Shown: piece after piece, positions 15,338 through 22,474 of the stretch
How the letters are laid out: each line of letters starts with the position of its first letter
Numbering within the stretch: position 1 is the stretch's first letter
NCBI GenBank assembly: GCA_016933415.1
Contig: JAFGAX010000076.1
Coordinates: 1-35,804, forward strand
Reading direction: 5' to 3'
Origin: a bacterium
Lineage (GTDB): Bacteria; Zhuqueibacterota; QNDG01; DTFT01
DNA length: 35,804 nucleotides
The notes under the pieces: generated by a model
Database searches by the model: none
Told to the model about the DNA's origin: nothing
Seen by the model: only the letters and a program-made list of their open reading frames with translations
Translations under genes and position numbers: made by a program

Positions 15338-16165
15338 TTACAGCCGCGCCGCCCGTTTCTTCTCCTGCGCCGCCGCGATCGCGTCCCGGAGCATGGACGT
15401 CTGCACGGCCGCCATGTCGGCGAAATCCGCGCCTGAAGAGGCGTACAGAATGGCGCGGCTCGAATTGATCACCACGGATTCCCCGGACGCGTCTCCGCCG
15501 TTCATCACCGCCGCCTCGAGGTCGCCGCCCTGCGCGCCGATGCCGGGAATCAGGAACGGCAGATCGGGCGCGATGCGCCGCAGGCCGGACAGTTCGCGCG
15601 GATGGGTCGCGCCGACGACGAGGCCCACGTTGCCGCCGTCGTTCCAGACGCCGGCCCGTTCGGCGATGTGCTCATACAGGCATTTTCCCTCGGCCCTCAG
15701 ATACTGAAAATCGTGCGAACTCGGATTGGATGTCAGGCAGAGCAGAAAGCATCCCTTTTCGGGATCGCGGACAAAAGGCGTCACGGTGTCGCGGCCGAGG
15801 TACGGATTGACCGTCACGGCGTCGAAACCGAGGTCGAACAGGGCGGATGCGTATTTCTCGGCCGTGGACCCGATGTCGCCCCGTTTCGCGTCCCCGATTT
15901 TGATGATCCCCTCGGGAATGAGCCGCAGCGTGCGGCGCAGAAGGTCCCAGCCTTCGACGCCGAGGCTCTCGTAAAACGCGAGGTTCGGCTTGTACGCCAG
16001 CACCAGTGAGGACGTGGCCTCGATGATCCCCTTCAGGAAACGGAAAAGCGGATCCGGCTTGTCCCGGAGCGGGGCCGGCAGCCGGGCGGGATCGACATCC
16101 AGCCCGACGCAGACCATGGACTTTCTCTCCCGGATGCGCCGGCGCAACGTCTCATTGAAAGGCAT
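15338..16165 (-). CDS. pyrF: Orotidine 5'-phosphate decarboxylase (type 2)
   Basis: This is 275 residues, the length of the type 2 family. The catalytic Lys/Asp network is in GDAKRGDIGST (Lys94 and Asp97). The N-terminus VCVGLDVDPARLP and the stretch VTVNPYLGRDTVTPF are also characteristic. It decarboxylates OMP to UMP. The start lies three bases after the stop of the histidine kinase gene, so the two are almost certainly cotranscribed. This is an unusual partner for a pyrimidine gene. Confidence 0.95.
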   Translation of the reverse strand: MPFNETLRRRIRERKSMVCVGLDVDPARLPAPLRDKPDPLFRFLKGIIEATSSLVLAYKPNLAFYESLGVEGWDLLRRTLRLIPEGIIKIGDAKRGDIGSTAEKYASALFDLGFDAVTVNPYLGRDTVTPFVRDPEKGCFLLCLTSNPSSHDFQYLRAEGKCLYEHIAERAGVWNDGGNVGLVVGATHPRELSGLRRIAPDLPFLIPGIGAQGGDLEAAVMNGGDASGESVVINSSRAILYASSGADFADMAAVQTSMLRDAIAAAQEKKRAARL

Positions 16166-16168
16166 GGT

Positions 16169-17443
16169 TCAGGACCCTCTCTGGGTTGTCCGTTCCGCGG
16201 GAAGCTCCACCTGCACGGCGGTTCCGTCCATGGGCCGGCTCGTGACGCGCACGCGGCCGCGGTGAGCTTCAACAATTTTCTGGACCACGGTCAAACCGAG
16301 TCCGGTTCCGCCGCTTTTCCTGCTGAAAAAAGGCTCAAACACCTGCGGCAGATCGGCGGGCTGTATCCCCTCCCCGTTGTCCGTCACTTCGATGCGGACG
16401 GTTTCGCCGTCGGGCAGAAGGACGCTTGCAAGCCGCACGCGCCCGCCGACCGGACGGACGGCCTGAAGGGCGTTGAGCAGGAGATTCTGCAGTACCTGCA
16501 TCATGCGCTCCGGATCGACCGCCACGGCCGGAAGATCGCGGCCGATGTCACGCTCCAGCGACGCGCCCCTGTCGCGGAACTGGCATTCGAGCTGGTCTGC
16601 CGCGCGTTCCAGAATCGGCCTCAGGTCCTGAACAATGAGCCGCAATTCCTGGGGCCTGGCGAAATCGAGCACATCCTTGAGCAGACGCTCGAGCCGCTGT
16701 CCCTCCAGACCGGCGAGCTCGAGCACCCGGCGGTCGCCTGCGTCGAGCTTCGCCCGTTTGAGCAGCGTGGACACGCCCATCTTGATGGACGACAGCGGAT
16801 TCCTCAGCTCGTGCGTGAACGCGGCCACGGTTTGGCCGACCGCGGCCAGCTTCTCGAGATGCAGTTTGCGCCGCTCGAGGTTGAGGATCTCGTCGGTTTT
16901 CTGCCGGACGGCCTTTTCCAGGTTGTCCGAGTAATTCCAGAGTTCCTCCTCCAGCGCGACCCGCCGGGTCACGTCATGGAAAAGGCCCTCGTACACACCG
17001 TCGGTCCCGTCCGCGTTCCGCTTGCGGTGAAGGGTGAGGCTGACGTACCGGACATCCGCTTTCGGAACGGACACGGCCACGAAGTGGTTCTGCACGCGGC
17101 CGTCCGTGGCCATCAGGACGCGGATGCGCCTGCGCTCCCTGCGGTCCGTAATGACGGACCGGACATTCACGCCCGCTTCCAGAACGGCCTCTGGCGAATC
17201 GTATCCCATCAGCTTCGCGCCCGCCCGGTTGATGACCGTGAAACGGCCCTCCGGATCGAACTGGAACACGCCCTCGGTGGTGGCGTTGAACAGATCGCGG
17301 TACAGCTCCGATTCCCGTCGGAGGGCGTCGCTCTGCTTCAATTCCAGGCGCAGGCGGTACGCGTAATAATAAACGGCCAGCAGGGCCAACGCCAGAAAAA
17401 AGAAATTGACCAGCTGGAGAAGCCGCGTCGACGACTCGCTCAC
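16169..17443 (-). CDS. PAS-domain sensor histidine kinase (NtrB-like)
   Basis: The start is the GTG at 17443, in a GTGA overlap with the membrane-protein stop; the frame is open to 17626, but that part shadows the neighbour. The 424 residues are: one membrane helix (about 12-29), a PAS domain (about 49-161), a coiled coil, then HisKA with His211 in AAFTHELRNPLSS. The HATPase has the N box in LQNLLLNALQA and G boxes in DNGEGI and GTGLGLTVV. It has no periplasmic sensor of its own, so the preceding six-helix protein may supply signal input. No response regulator is adjacent. It is followed by pyrF after three bases. Confidence 0.9.
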   Translation of the reverse strand: MSESSTRLLQLVNFFFLALALLAVYYYAYRLRLELKQSDALRRESELYRDLFNATTEGVFQFDPEGRFTVINRAGAKLMGYDSPEAVLEAGVNVRSVITDRRERRRIRVLMATDGRVQNHFVAVSVPKADVRYVSLTLHRKRNADGTDGVYEGLFHDVTRRVALEEELWNYSDNLEKAVRQKTDEILNLERRKLHLEKLAAVGQTVAAFTHELRNPLSSIKMGVSTLLKRAKLDAGDRRVLELAGLEGQRLERLLKDVLDFARPQELRLIVQDLRPILERAADQLECQFRDRGASLERDIGRDLPAVAVDPERMMQVLQNLLLNALQAVRPVGGRVRLASVLLPDGETVRIEVTDNGEGIQPADLPQVFEPFFSRKSGGTGLGLTVVQKIVEAHRGRVRVTSRPMDGTAVQVELPAERTTQRGS

Positions 17444-18075
17444 GAAACGCCCCCGGTCAAAGCCGGCGCTTCGGCCGGGAGCGGGTAGCGCTCGTGAATC
17501 AGGCTCAGCGCGACCATCAGCAGACCGTACAGCACCGGAAGGCCGAAAAGGCCGTCGTAACGATAAACCAGGTTCGGCATGGGATCCCACAACAGGGGAA
17601 TGAGAAAACGGCCGAAAAAGGCCCATGCCGTGAAACGCATCCAGCCATGACTCCCTGCGGTCGATCGGATGACGGTCGTGAGCACCGCCGTGAGGAGGGA
17701 GTAGGCGGAAAAAATATAAAGTGTAGAATTCTCAATAAATAATAAGTTTTTGTCAATATATAAGCTGACTTTTTCCAAGAAACTTCCATTGATGGAATTT
17801 CTAAAATAGCTGAATATATTATATGTCATGATCGTAATTGTGCTGACAGCAAGATAGGTCATCCACCATTTTTTTAAAAAAAATCTGGACCGATCTTCTA
17901 TCGAATAGGTCACCATATAGAGAACAAAAAACAAAAATGCGCTACCGGCCGCCAACAAGAAGGTCATTGGAACCATCCCAATGCACATCATGCCGGACGT
18001 CATCCACAAATCAAGAGTGAAGAAAATAACAAATAACAAGGAAAAAATTTGTGACCGGTTCAAATGTATCATCAC
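17440..18075 (-). CDS. Six-helix membrane protein, possible sensory partner of the kinase
   Basis: This is 211 residues from a GTG at 18075 (an ATG follows immediately). About six hydrophobic helices are visible (near 9-25, 30-55, 72-90, 115-135, 145-160, 178-195). I recognise no family. The stop overlaps the kinase start by four bases. The layout, a multi-helix module cotranslated with a kinase that has one membrane anchor, suggests a split sensor. Base composition is odd: the 5' part (about 17700-18075) is AT-rich with many AAA and TTT codons, while the 3' third is GC-rich like the rest of the window. Function unknown. Confidence 0.7.
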   Translation of the reverse strand: MMIHLNRSQIFSLLFVIFFTLDLWMTSGMMCIGMVPMTFLLAAGSAFLFFVLYMVTYSIEDRSRFFLKKWWMTYLAVSTITIMTYNIFSYFRNSINGSFLEKVSLYIDKNLLFIENSTLYIFSAYSLLTAVLTTVIRSTAGSHGWMRFTAWAFFGRFLIPLLWDPMPNLVYRYDGLFGLPVLYGLLMVALSLIHERYPLPAEAPALTGGVS

Positions 18076-18108
18076 ATGATTCCGGAAGAATCACATTGTA
18101 TGATAAAT

Positions 18109-18194
18109 GTCATCGCGAGGGACTCCGCAGGGCGGAGTCCCGAAGCGATCCCCGTGGATTGCTTCGCCCCGCAATGCGGGGCTCGCAAAGACAA
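18109..18194. repeat. Composite palindromic repeat, GTCATTGCGAG type
   Basis: Outer arms GTCATCGCGAG and CTCGCAAAGAC enclose two perfect hairpins (GGGACTCCGC/GCGGAGTCCC type and CCCCGCA/TGCGGGG) and a central pair CGAAGCGATC/GATTGCTTCG. This is the layout of the GTCATTGCGAGG / GATTGCTTCG repeats known in many environmental bacterial genomes. Confidence 0.8.
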
Positions 18195-18257
18195 CTTCTG
18201 GAACGACTGAACTATAAAACATTCACTGTTGCACTCTTGCGGACAGAAGATTCTACA

Positions 18258-18440
18258 CTAGCAATACCGCCAATAAATGCATCGCCAGCACCACTTCTGC
18301 CCATCCCCTGACCCCAAACATGCAGGTTTGCGCTGGCCTGTTTCAGCATCCAACGTGAACCCGATGTGCGCTTCGATGAATGCATCGAAGTCAACGGCGG
18401 TGCCGTCGTTCCACAACCCGTCCAGAACCTGCTTGTCCAT
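18258..18440 (-). CDS. Doubtful small ORF, possibly a gene remnant
   Basis: This is a 60-residue frame whose ATG has a strong GGGAGG ribosome binding site four bases upstream, 41 bases after the threonine aldolase stop and on the same strand. The first 35 residues look like a normal soluble protein (MDKQVLDGLWNDGTAVDFD). The end turns into a Trp/Cys-rich tail that reads as out of frame. In another frame the same DNA gives GRSGAGDAFIGGIA, which resembles the PfkB sugar-kinase signature. It may be a frameshifted remnant or a real small gene. I do not assign a function. Confidence 0.3.
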   Translation of the reverse strand: MDKQVLDGLWNDGTAVDFDAFIEAHIGFTLDAETGQRKPACLGSGDGQKWCWRCIYWRYC

Positions 18441-18481
18441 TCTCCCTCCCTTGGGTAAAATGGGATCCGTGCGTGATGCAG

Positions 18482-19501
18482 CTAATTGAATACGTCCCTG
18501 AAGACGCCGATGGCCTCGTCTGTCTGGGACACGGAAACATCGAGATGAAAAACAACCCTGAGCCGGTCCGGGCTCGTGGCGATCACGCGGACGCCTTTCT
18601 CCGCGAGCAGGCGGACCGCGTCAGCGGCCTTCATTTTCAACGCGCGGATAAAAACCATATTGGTCTGAACGGTTTCGAGGTCGATTGAAAGCGCCGGCAG
18701 GTCCGAAAGCGCACGCGCAAAACGGTTTGCGGCCGCGTGATCGTCCTTCAGCCGTTCCATGTGATGATCCAGACTGTACAGGGCCGCGGCCGCGAGAACG
18801 CCCGCCTGCCGCATGGCGCCTCCCATGCGCTTGCGGTTTCGCCTGGCTTTCGCGATAAAATCCCGGTTTCCGGCCAGCAGGGAGCCGACCGGCGCGCCCA
18901 ATCCTTTGGAAAAACAGACTGAAACGGAGTCAAACCGCGAAGCGGTTTCTGAAACAGGCACGCCCGAAGCCGCGGACGCGTTCCAGAGACGCGCCCCGTC
19001 CAGGTGCAGGAACAAACCGTGACGGTCCGCGACCGAACGGATATCCGATATCCATTTTTCAGGCCATACCGTGCCGCCGGCCCGGTTATGCGTATTTTCG
19101 ATGCAGATGAGACGGGTGACCGGATGATGCGGATTATCAGGCCGGACCGACTGCTCCACGTCCGAGGCCGTGAAAAAACCGAATTTTCCGTCCAGGGGAA
19201 AAAGCTGGACACCGGAAAAAATCGCCGCTGTCCCGCATTCATAGGTGAAAATGTGGCTGTCCCGGTTCAGAATGACTTCATCCCCGGGCTGGGTGTGGGT
19301 TTTCACAGCCACCTGATTGCTCATGACGCCTGAAGGCATGAACAGGCCCGCATCCAGGCCGAGCATGGCTGCGACCCTCTCCTCGAGGCGGTTCACAGTC
19401 GGATCCTCGCCGAATACGTCGTCTCCCACTTCCGCCCGGCTCATCGCATCCCGCATGCCGGGCGTCGGCCGGGTGACCGTATCGCTTCTCAGATCGATCA
19501 T
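18482..19501 (-). CDS. ltaE: Low-specificity L-threonine aldolase (PLP)
   Basis: This is 339 residues from the ATG at 19501, which has GGGAGAGAGG upstream; the frame is open to 19552. The N-terminus MIDLRSDTVTRPT is the family hallmark, and GDDVFGEDPTVNRLE follows. The PLP Lys is in VCFSKGLGAPVGS, and HLDGARLWNA contributes the Asp that binds the pyridine nitrogen. It splits threonine or allo-threonine to glycine and acetaldehyde, and may run in reverse. No other amino-acid genes lie nearby. Confidence 0.93.
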   Translation of the reverse strand: MIDLRSDTVTRPTPGMRDAMSRAEVGDDVFGEDPTVNRLEERVAAMLGLDAGLFMPSGVMSNQVAVKTHTQPGDEVILNRDSHIFTYECGTAAIFSGVQLFPLDGKFGFFTASDVEQSVRPDNPHHPVTRLICIENTHNRAGGTVWPEKWISDIRSVADRHGLFLHLDGARLWNASAASGVPVSETASRFDSVSVCFSKGLGAPVGSLLAGNRDFIAKARRNRKRMGGAMRQAGVLAAAALYSLDHHMERLKDDHAAANRFARALSDLPALSIDLETVQTNMVFIRALKMKAADAVRLLAEKGVRVIATSPDRLRVVFHLDVSVSQTDEAIGVFRDVFN

Positions 19502-19572
19502 CGCCTCTCTCCCATATGACATAAAAATATGGATTTCAGCGGTAAAAAACAAGAGGAAATATACGAAAACCG

Positions 19573-19720
19573 GTTCCGAGTTCCGGGTTCCGGGTTTCGA
19601 GTTTCGTGTTCCGGATTGAAAGATGATAATAATCTGTTTTTTTAATGTGGAACCCGAAACCCGGAACTCAGAACTGTCTCAATGTTTTAACGCGGAACCC
19701 GAAACCCGGAACTCGGAACC
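19573..19720. repeat. GTTCCGG/GTTTCGG heptamer tracts, one direct and two inverted
   Basis: Six seven-base units run on the plus strand at 19573-19614 (GTTCCGA, GTTCCGG, GTTTCGA and so on). The complementary form appears at 19649-19675 and 19694-19720. The tracts fill most of the gap between the divergent aldolase and RNase genes and could pair with each other. Confidence 0.8.
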
Positions 19721-19748
19721 ATTGATTGGTTTCAACCCCTATGATTCC

Positions 19749-19777
19749 TTGACATTAGCCCCTGCGTTCAGTACATT
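19749..19777 (+). promoter_or_regulatory. Sigma70 promoter of the beta-CASP RNase gene
   Basis: A consensus TTGACA (19749-19754) and TACATT (19772-19777) are 17 bases apart. They are followed by a leader of about 60 bases with GAGGAG as ribosome binding site. Confidence 0.75.
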
Positions 19778-19845
19778 GGCCTAAGTGCTCGGTCCTGCGC
19801 CGACCGGTTCCGGACCGTAAAAATCCGTGTTTCCGAGGAGTATCA

Positions 19846-21243
19846 ATGGATATTCGATTTCACAATGCGGTCAGGGAAGTCACGGGTACCATGCATCTGC
19901 TCACTGTGGCGGGCAAGCGCATCCTTCTGGATTGCGGACTCTCCCAGGGCAGACGGGCCGAGGCGGACCGGAAAAACCGGAATTTTCCATTCGACCCGGC
20001 GTCCATCGATGCGCTGATCCTCTCCCATGCCCATATCGACCACAGCGGCAATATCCCCCAGCTCGTGAAGCAGGGCTACATGGGGCCGATTTTCAGCACG
20101 CACGCGACCTACGACCTGGCCAGTATCATGCTCCGCGATTCGGCGCACATACAGAAAAAAGACGCGGAATTTCTCAACAAACGCGCACGCAAGGGGGGGT
20201 CCCCGCCAATTCCTCCGCTCTATTCCATGCAGGACGCTGAAAAGGCCCTCCGCCAGTTTGTGGGCATGGGATACGAGCGGACATTTCTGGTCACACCCGA
20301 GGTCCGCGCGACTTTCTTCGACGCGGGCCACATTCTCGGGTCCGCGGTCGTGCAGATCGACGCCAGCGAAAACGGACGCCCGTCCCGCATCGTTTTCACG
20401 GGCGACCTGGGCCGCGCGAACCTGCCCCTGCTCCGCGATCCCGTCCGTCTCACCGAGGCGGACGTGTTCATCACGGAATCCACGTACGGCAACAAGGTTC
20501 ATGACGAAATTCTGGACATGGAGGAGGAACTGCGGGACGTGGTGAGGCGGACCATGGACCGGGGCGGAAAGATCATCGTGCCTTCGTTCTCCGTCGGCCG
20601 CACCCAGGAAATCGTCTATTTTCTGCACAAGCTGATCAATGAAGGCGCGCTTCCGGAACTGCCGATCTTCGTGGACAGTCCGCTGTCCATCAGCGCCACC
20701 GAGGTGTTCCGCATGCACTCGGAGCTCTTTGACGAGGAAACCCAGGAGGCCTTTCTCGACAGACGCGTGGATCCCTTCGGATTCCACCGGCTCCGCTACG
20801 TCCAGTCCGCGGCGGAATCGAAAACTCTGAACAGCATCCGCGAATCGTGCGTGATCATTTCGGCCTCCGGCATGTGCGAAGCCGGCCGCATTCTCCACCA
20901 TCTCGCCAACAACGTGTCCGACCCGAAGAACAGCGTGCTCGTCGTCAGTTTCATGGCAGCCAACACGCTCGGCCGGCGCATCGTGGAGCGCCAGCCCGTG
21001 CTGAAAATATTAGGGGAAACCCATCCGCTCCGCGCCGAAGTGGCCACGCTGAACGGATTCAGCGCGCACGCGGACCGGAACGCGCTTCTGGAATACGCCG
21101 GCGGCCTGAACCGGGCCCGGCTCAGGCAGGTGTTCGTCGTGCACGGCGAAACGCCGCAGTCCGAAGCGCTGGTCTCGGGTCTGCAGGACCAGGGGATCGA
21201 GAACGTTCTGATTCCGGAGGAAGGGAAGGCGTATACACTCTGA
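19846..21243 (+). CDS. Beta-CASP metallo-beta-lactamase RNase (YSH1/CPSF-like)
   Basis: This is 465 residues, full length for the bacterial YSH1 group. The metal-binding motif is HAHIDH (His61, His63, Asp65, His66). The family's other metal ligands lie in DAGHILGS, FTGDLGR and the final GFSAHAD. The beta-CASP domain is inserted at about residues 200-370 (ITESTYGN, VPSFSVGRTQEIVYFL). There is no KH domain. Such proteins are zinc-dependent endo/5'-exoribonucleases. GAGGAG precedes the ATG. It is monocistronic, with its own promoter and terminator. Confidence 0.93.
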   Translation: MDIRFHNAVREVTGTMHLLTVAGKRILLDCGLSQGRRAEADRKNRNFPFDPASIDALILSHAHIDHSGNIPQLVKQGYMGPIFSTHATYDLASIMLRDSAHIQKKDAEFLNKRARKGGSPPIPPLYSMQDAEKALRQFVGMGYERTFLVTPEVRATFFDAGHILGSAVVQIDASENGRPSRIVFTGDLGRANLPLLRDPVRLTEADVFITESTYGNKVHDEILDMEEELRDVVRRTMDRGGKIIVPSFSVGRTQEIVYFLHKLINEGALPELPIFVDSPLSISATEVFRMHSELFDEETQEAFLDRRVDPFGFHRLRYVQSAAESKTLNSIRESCVIISASGMCEAGRILHHLANNVSDPKNSVLVVSFMAANTLGRRIVERQPVLKILGETHPLRAEVATLNGFSAHADRNALLEYAGGLNRARLRQVFVVHGETPQSEALVSGLQDQGIENVLIPEEGKAYTL

Positions 21244-21267
21244 TCCTGAACGGAAGGATTGCATGGT

Positions 21268-21308
21268 AAAAAGACGCTCCGGGAGGTTCGGAACCTCCCG
21301 GAGCGTCT
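21268..21308 (-). terminator. Long perfect hairpin terminator for the DUF4835 gene
   Basis: An 18-pair perfect stem (21272-21289 with 21291-21308) has a single central base as nominal loop. On the minus strand it runs into five T. It lies about 85 bases past the stop of the gene at 21393. Confidence 0.8.
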
Positions 21309-21323
21309 GCGCAACGGAAACGC

Positions 21324-21369
21324 AACCTCATGCGGAGGGTCGGAAACCCGCGGGAGGTTTTTTATTTTT
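21324..21369 (+). terminator. Intrinsic terminator of the beta-CASP RNase gene
   Basis: AACCTC pairs with GAGGTT around an inner GGGT/ACCC stem and is followed by a T-rich run (TTTTTTATTTTT). It lies between two convergent genes, downstream of the opposite-strand terminator. Confidence 0.82.
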
Positions 21370-21392
21370 CCGTGGTGATTGTGGTGTCCCCG

Positions 21393-22241
21393 TTACCGGT
21401 CCCCGGCCATGCGCCTGTACACTTCCGCGTGGCCGGAATCCGCGGCCGCCAGCCGGCTCAGGGCTTCCGGATCGTTCCGGAACAGTTCGGCGATGCTCAT
21501 GTGGTGCGCGTTCAGAAAATCCTTTGTTTCCTTGTGTTCGGGATCCCGCTTCCGAACGGATTCGAGCAGCGTCAGTCCCTCGATTCCGAGCCGGACGGCC
21601 GCGGTGTCGGCCTGCGCGGCCGCGTCGAATGCCGCGAAAAAGCAGTACTTGCTCCTGCGGAACGGCTGGGCCTCCAGATCGGTCAGGGACTGGAGCAGTC
21701 TGCCCCGCTCGTCCCATCCCCAGATGAAGGCCGAGTTGAACCGGGCCTGGTCGTAAATGGCCTTGGCCTTCTCGTACCAGGGACTGCCGCCCAAAGGCGA
21801 ATACTTGTCGTATTCCCCCGCGATGATGAGATACACGTAAAAATTGATGAATCCGGTGAACGGCTCGTACAGGTTCACGTCATGGACGATCCTGTCCCCC
21901 GCCATGTACGGGAACTTCCAGTACTTGTCGTAGAATTGCCGGTCCGACATGTTCGAGATGAGGCAGATGCCCGAATAGCGATCCTCGAAACTGACACTCA
22001 CATCCTGCAGATAGATCTGAAGGTTCAGCGGGAGTTCCCAGCTCGTGTCGCCGGTCCAGTCCGCGTCGGACAGATAAGTCGTGAGGGCCGATTCGAAATC
22101 CGTCAGCCTTTTCTGCTTTTCAAGAGGCAGGCGCTCGAGAATCAGCTTGACCTGCGGGGCGAGTTTCTGCGCTTCCAGCCGCGGCGTGGCCGCGAGCAGG
22201 ACGGATAATATGAACATCCGGGTGAAAACGCGTCGCATCAT
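21393..22241 (-). CDS. Exported DUF4835 protein (PorD-like)
   Basis: This is 282 residues from the ATG at 22241 (a second ATG follows at once) with GAGGAGG upstream; the open frame upstream to 22424 is not coding. A signal peptide ends near LEAQ. The body matches DUF4835 features: a segment before FESALTTYLSDADWTG, a paired-strand region with LNLQIYLQDVS, then FINFYVYLIIAGEYDKYSPLGGSPWYEKA. In Bacteroidetes this family is PorD, linked to the type IX secretion machinery. Whether that system exists here is not visible. It is divergent from a predicted beta-barrel gene with matching promoters, suggesting joint control. Confidence 0.82.
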   Translation of the reverse strand: MMRRVFTRMFILSVLLAATPRLEAQKLAPQVKLILERLPLEKQKRLTDFESALTTYLSDADWTGDTSWELPLNLQIYLQDVSVSFEDRYSGICLISNMSDRQFYDKYWKFPYMAGDRIVHDVNLYEPFTGFINFYVYLIIAGEYDKYSPLGGSPWYEKAKAIYDQARFNSAFIWGWDERGRLLQSLTDLEAQPFRRSKYCFFAAFDAAAQADTAAVRLGIEGLTLLESVRKRDPEHKETKDFLNAHHMSIAELFRNDPEALSRLAAADSGHAEVYRRMAGDR

Positions 22242-22267
22242 TTCCTCCTCATGGCGATTTGTATGAA

Positions 22268-22295
22268 AATATATGATTTTTGGGCAGATTGTCAA
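22268..22295 (-). promoter_or_regulatory. Promoter of the DUF4835 gene (mirror copy)
   Basis: On the minus strand TTGACA (22290-22295) and TATATT (22268-22273) are 16 bases apart. The flanks match the opposite promoter: GGCTTGACAATC before and an A-rich run plus ATATATTT after. Confidence 0.8.
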
Positions 22296-22315
22296 GCCAT
22301 TCCTCTGTTTCGGGC

Positions 22316-22343
22316 TTGACAATCGGTTGAAAAATGATATATT
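22316..22343 (+). promoter_or_regulatory. Promoter of the outer-membrane protein operon (mirror copy)
   Basis: TTGACA (22316-22321) and TATATT (22338-22343) are 16 bases apart, with the same flanking words as the divergent promoter 20 bases away. Confidence 0.8.
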
Positions 22344-22474
22344 TCTCCTGAACTGCGGTCCCCGCCGCCGGACCGGCGGCCCTCCGCAGTGGTCACCCCT
22401 CACAAAACGCCCGCAGAACCGCATCCAGCACCGCTTCGGAGAACCGCTCTCCCGGGTTATTGAAGGAGAGTCCG

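Noticed and set aside
17444-17626. N-terminal extension of the histidine kinase
   Set aside because: It overlaps the membrane-protein gene in another frame. The GTGA overlap at 17440-17443 is the natural start.
18212-18394. PfkB-type kinase fragment
   Set aside because: Only a short GAGDAF-like word matches. Without more of the fold it is kept as a remark on the small-ORF region and not as a gene.
22242-22424. N-terminal extension of the DUF4835 protein
   Set aside because: The extension crosses both mirror promoters. The ATG at 22241 has GAGGAGG and a signal peptide.
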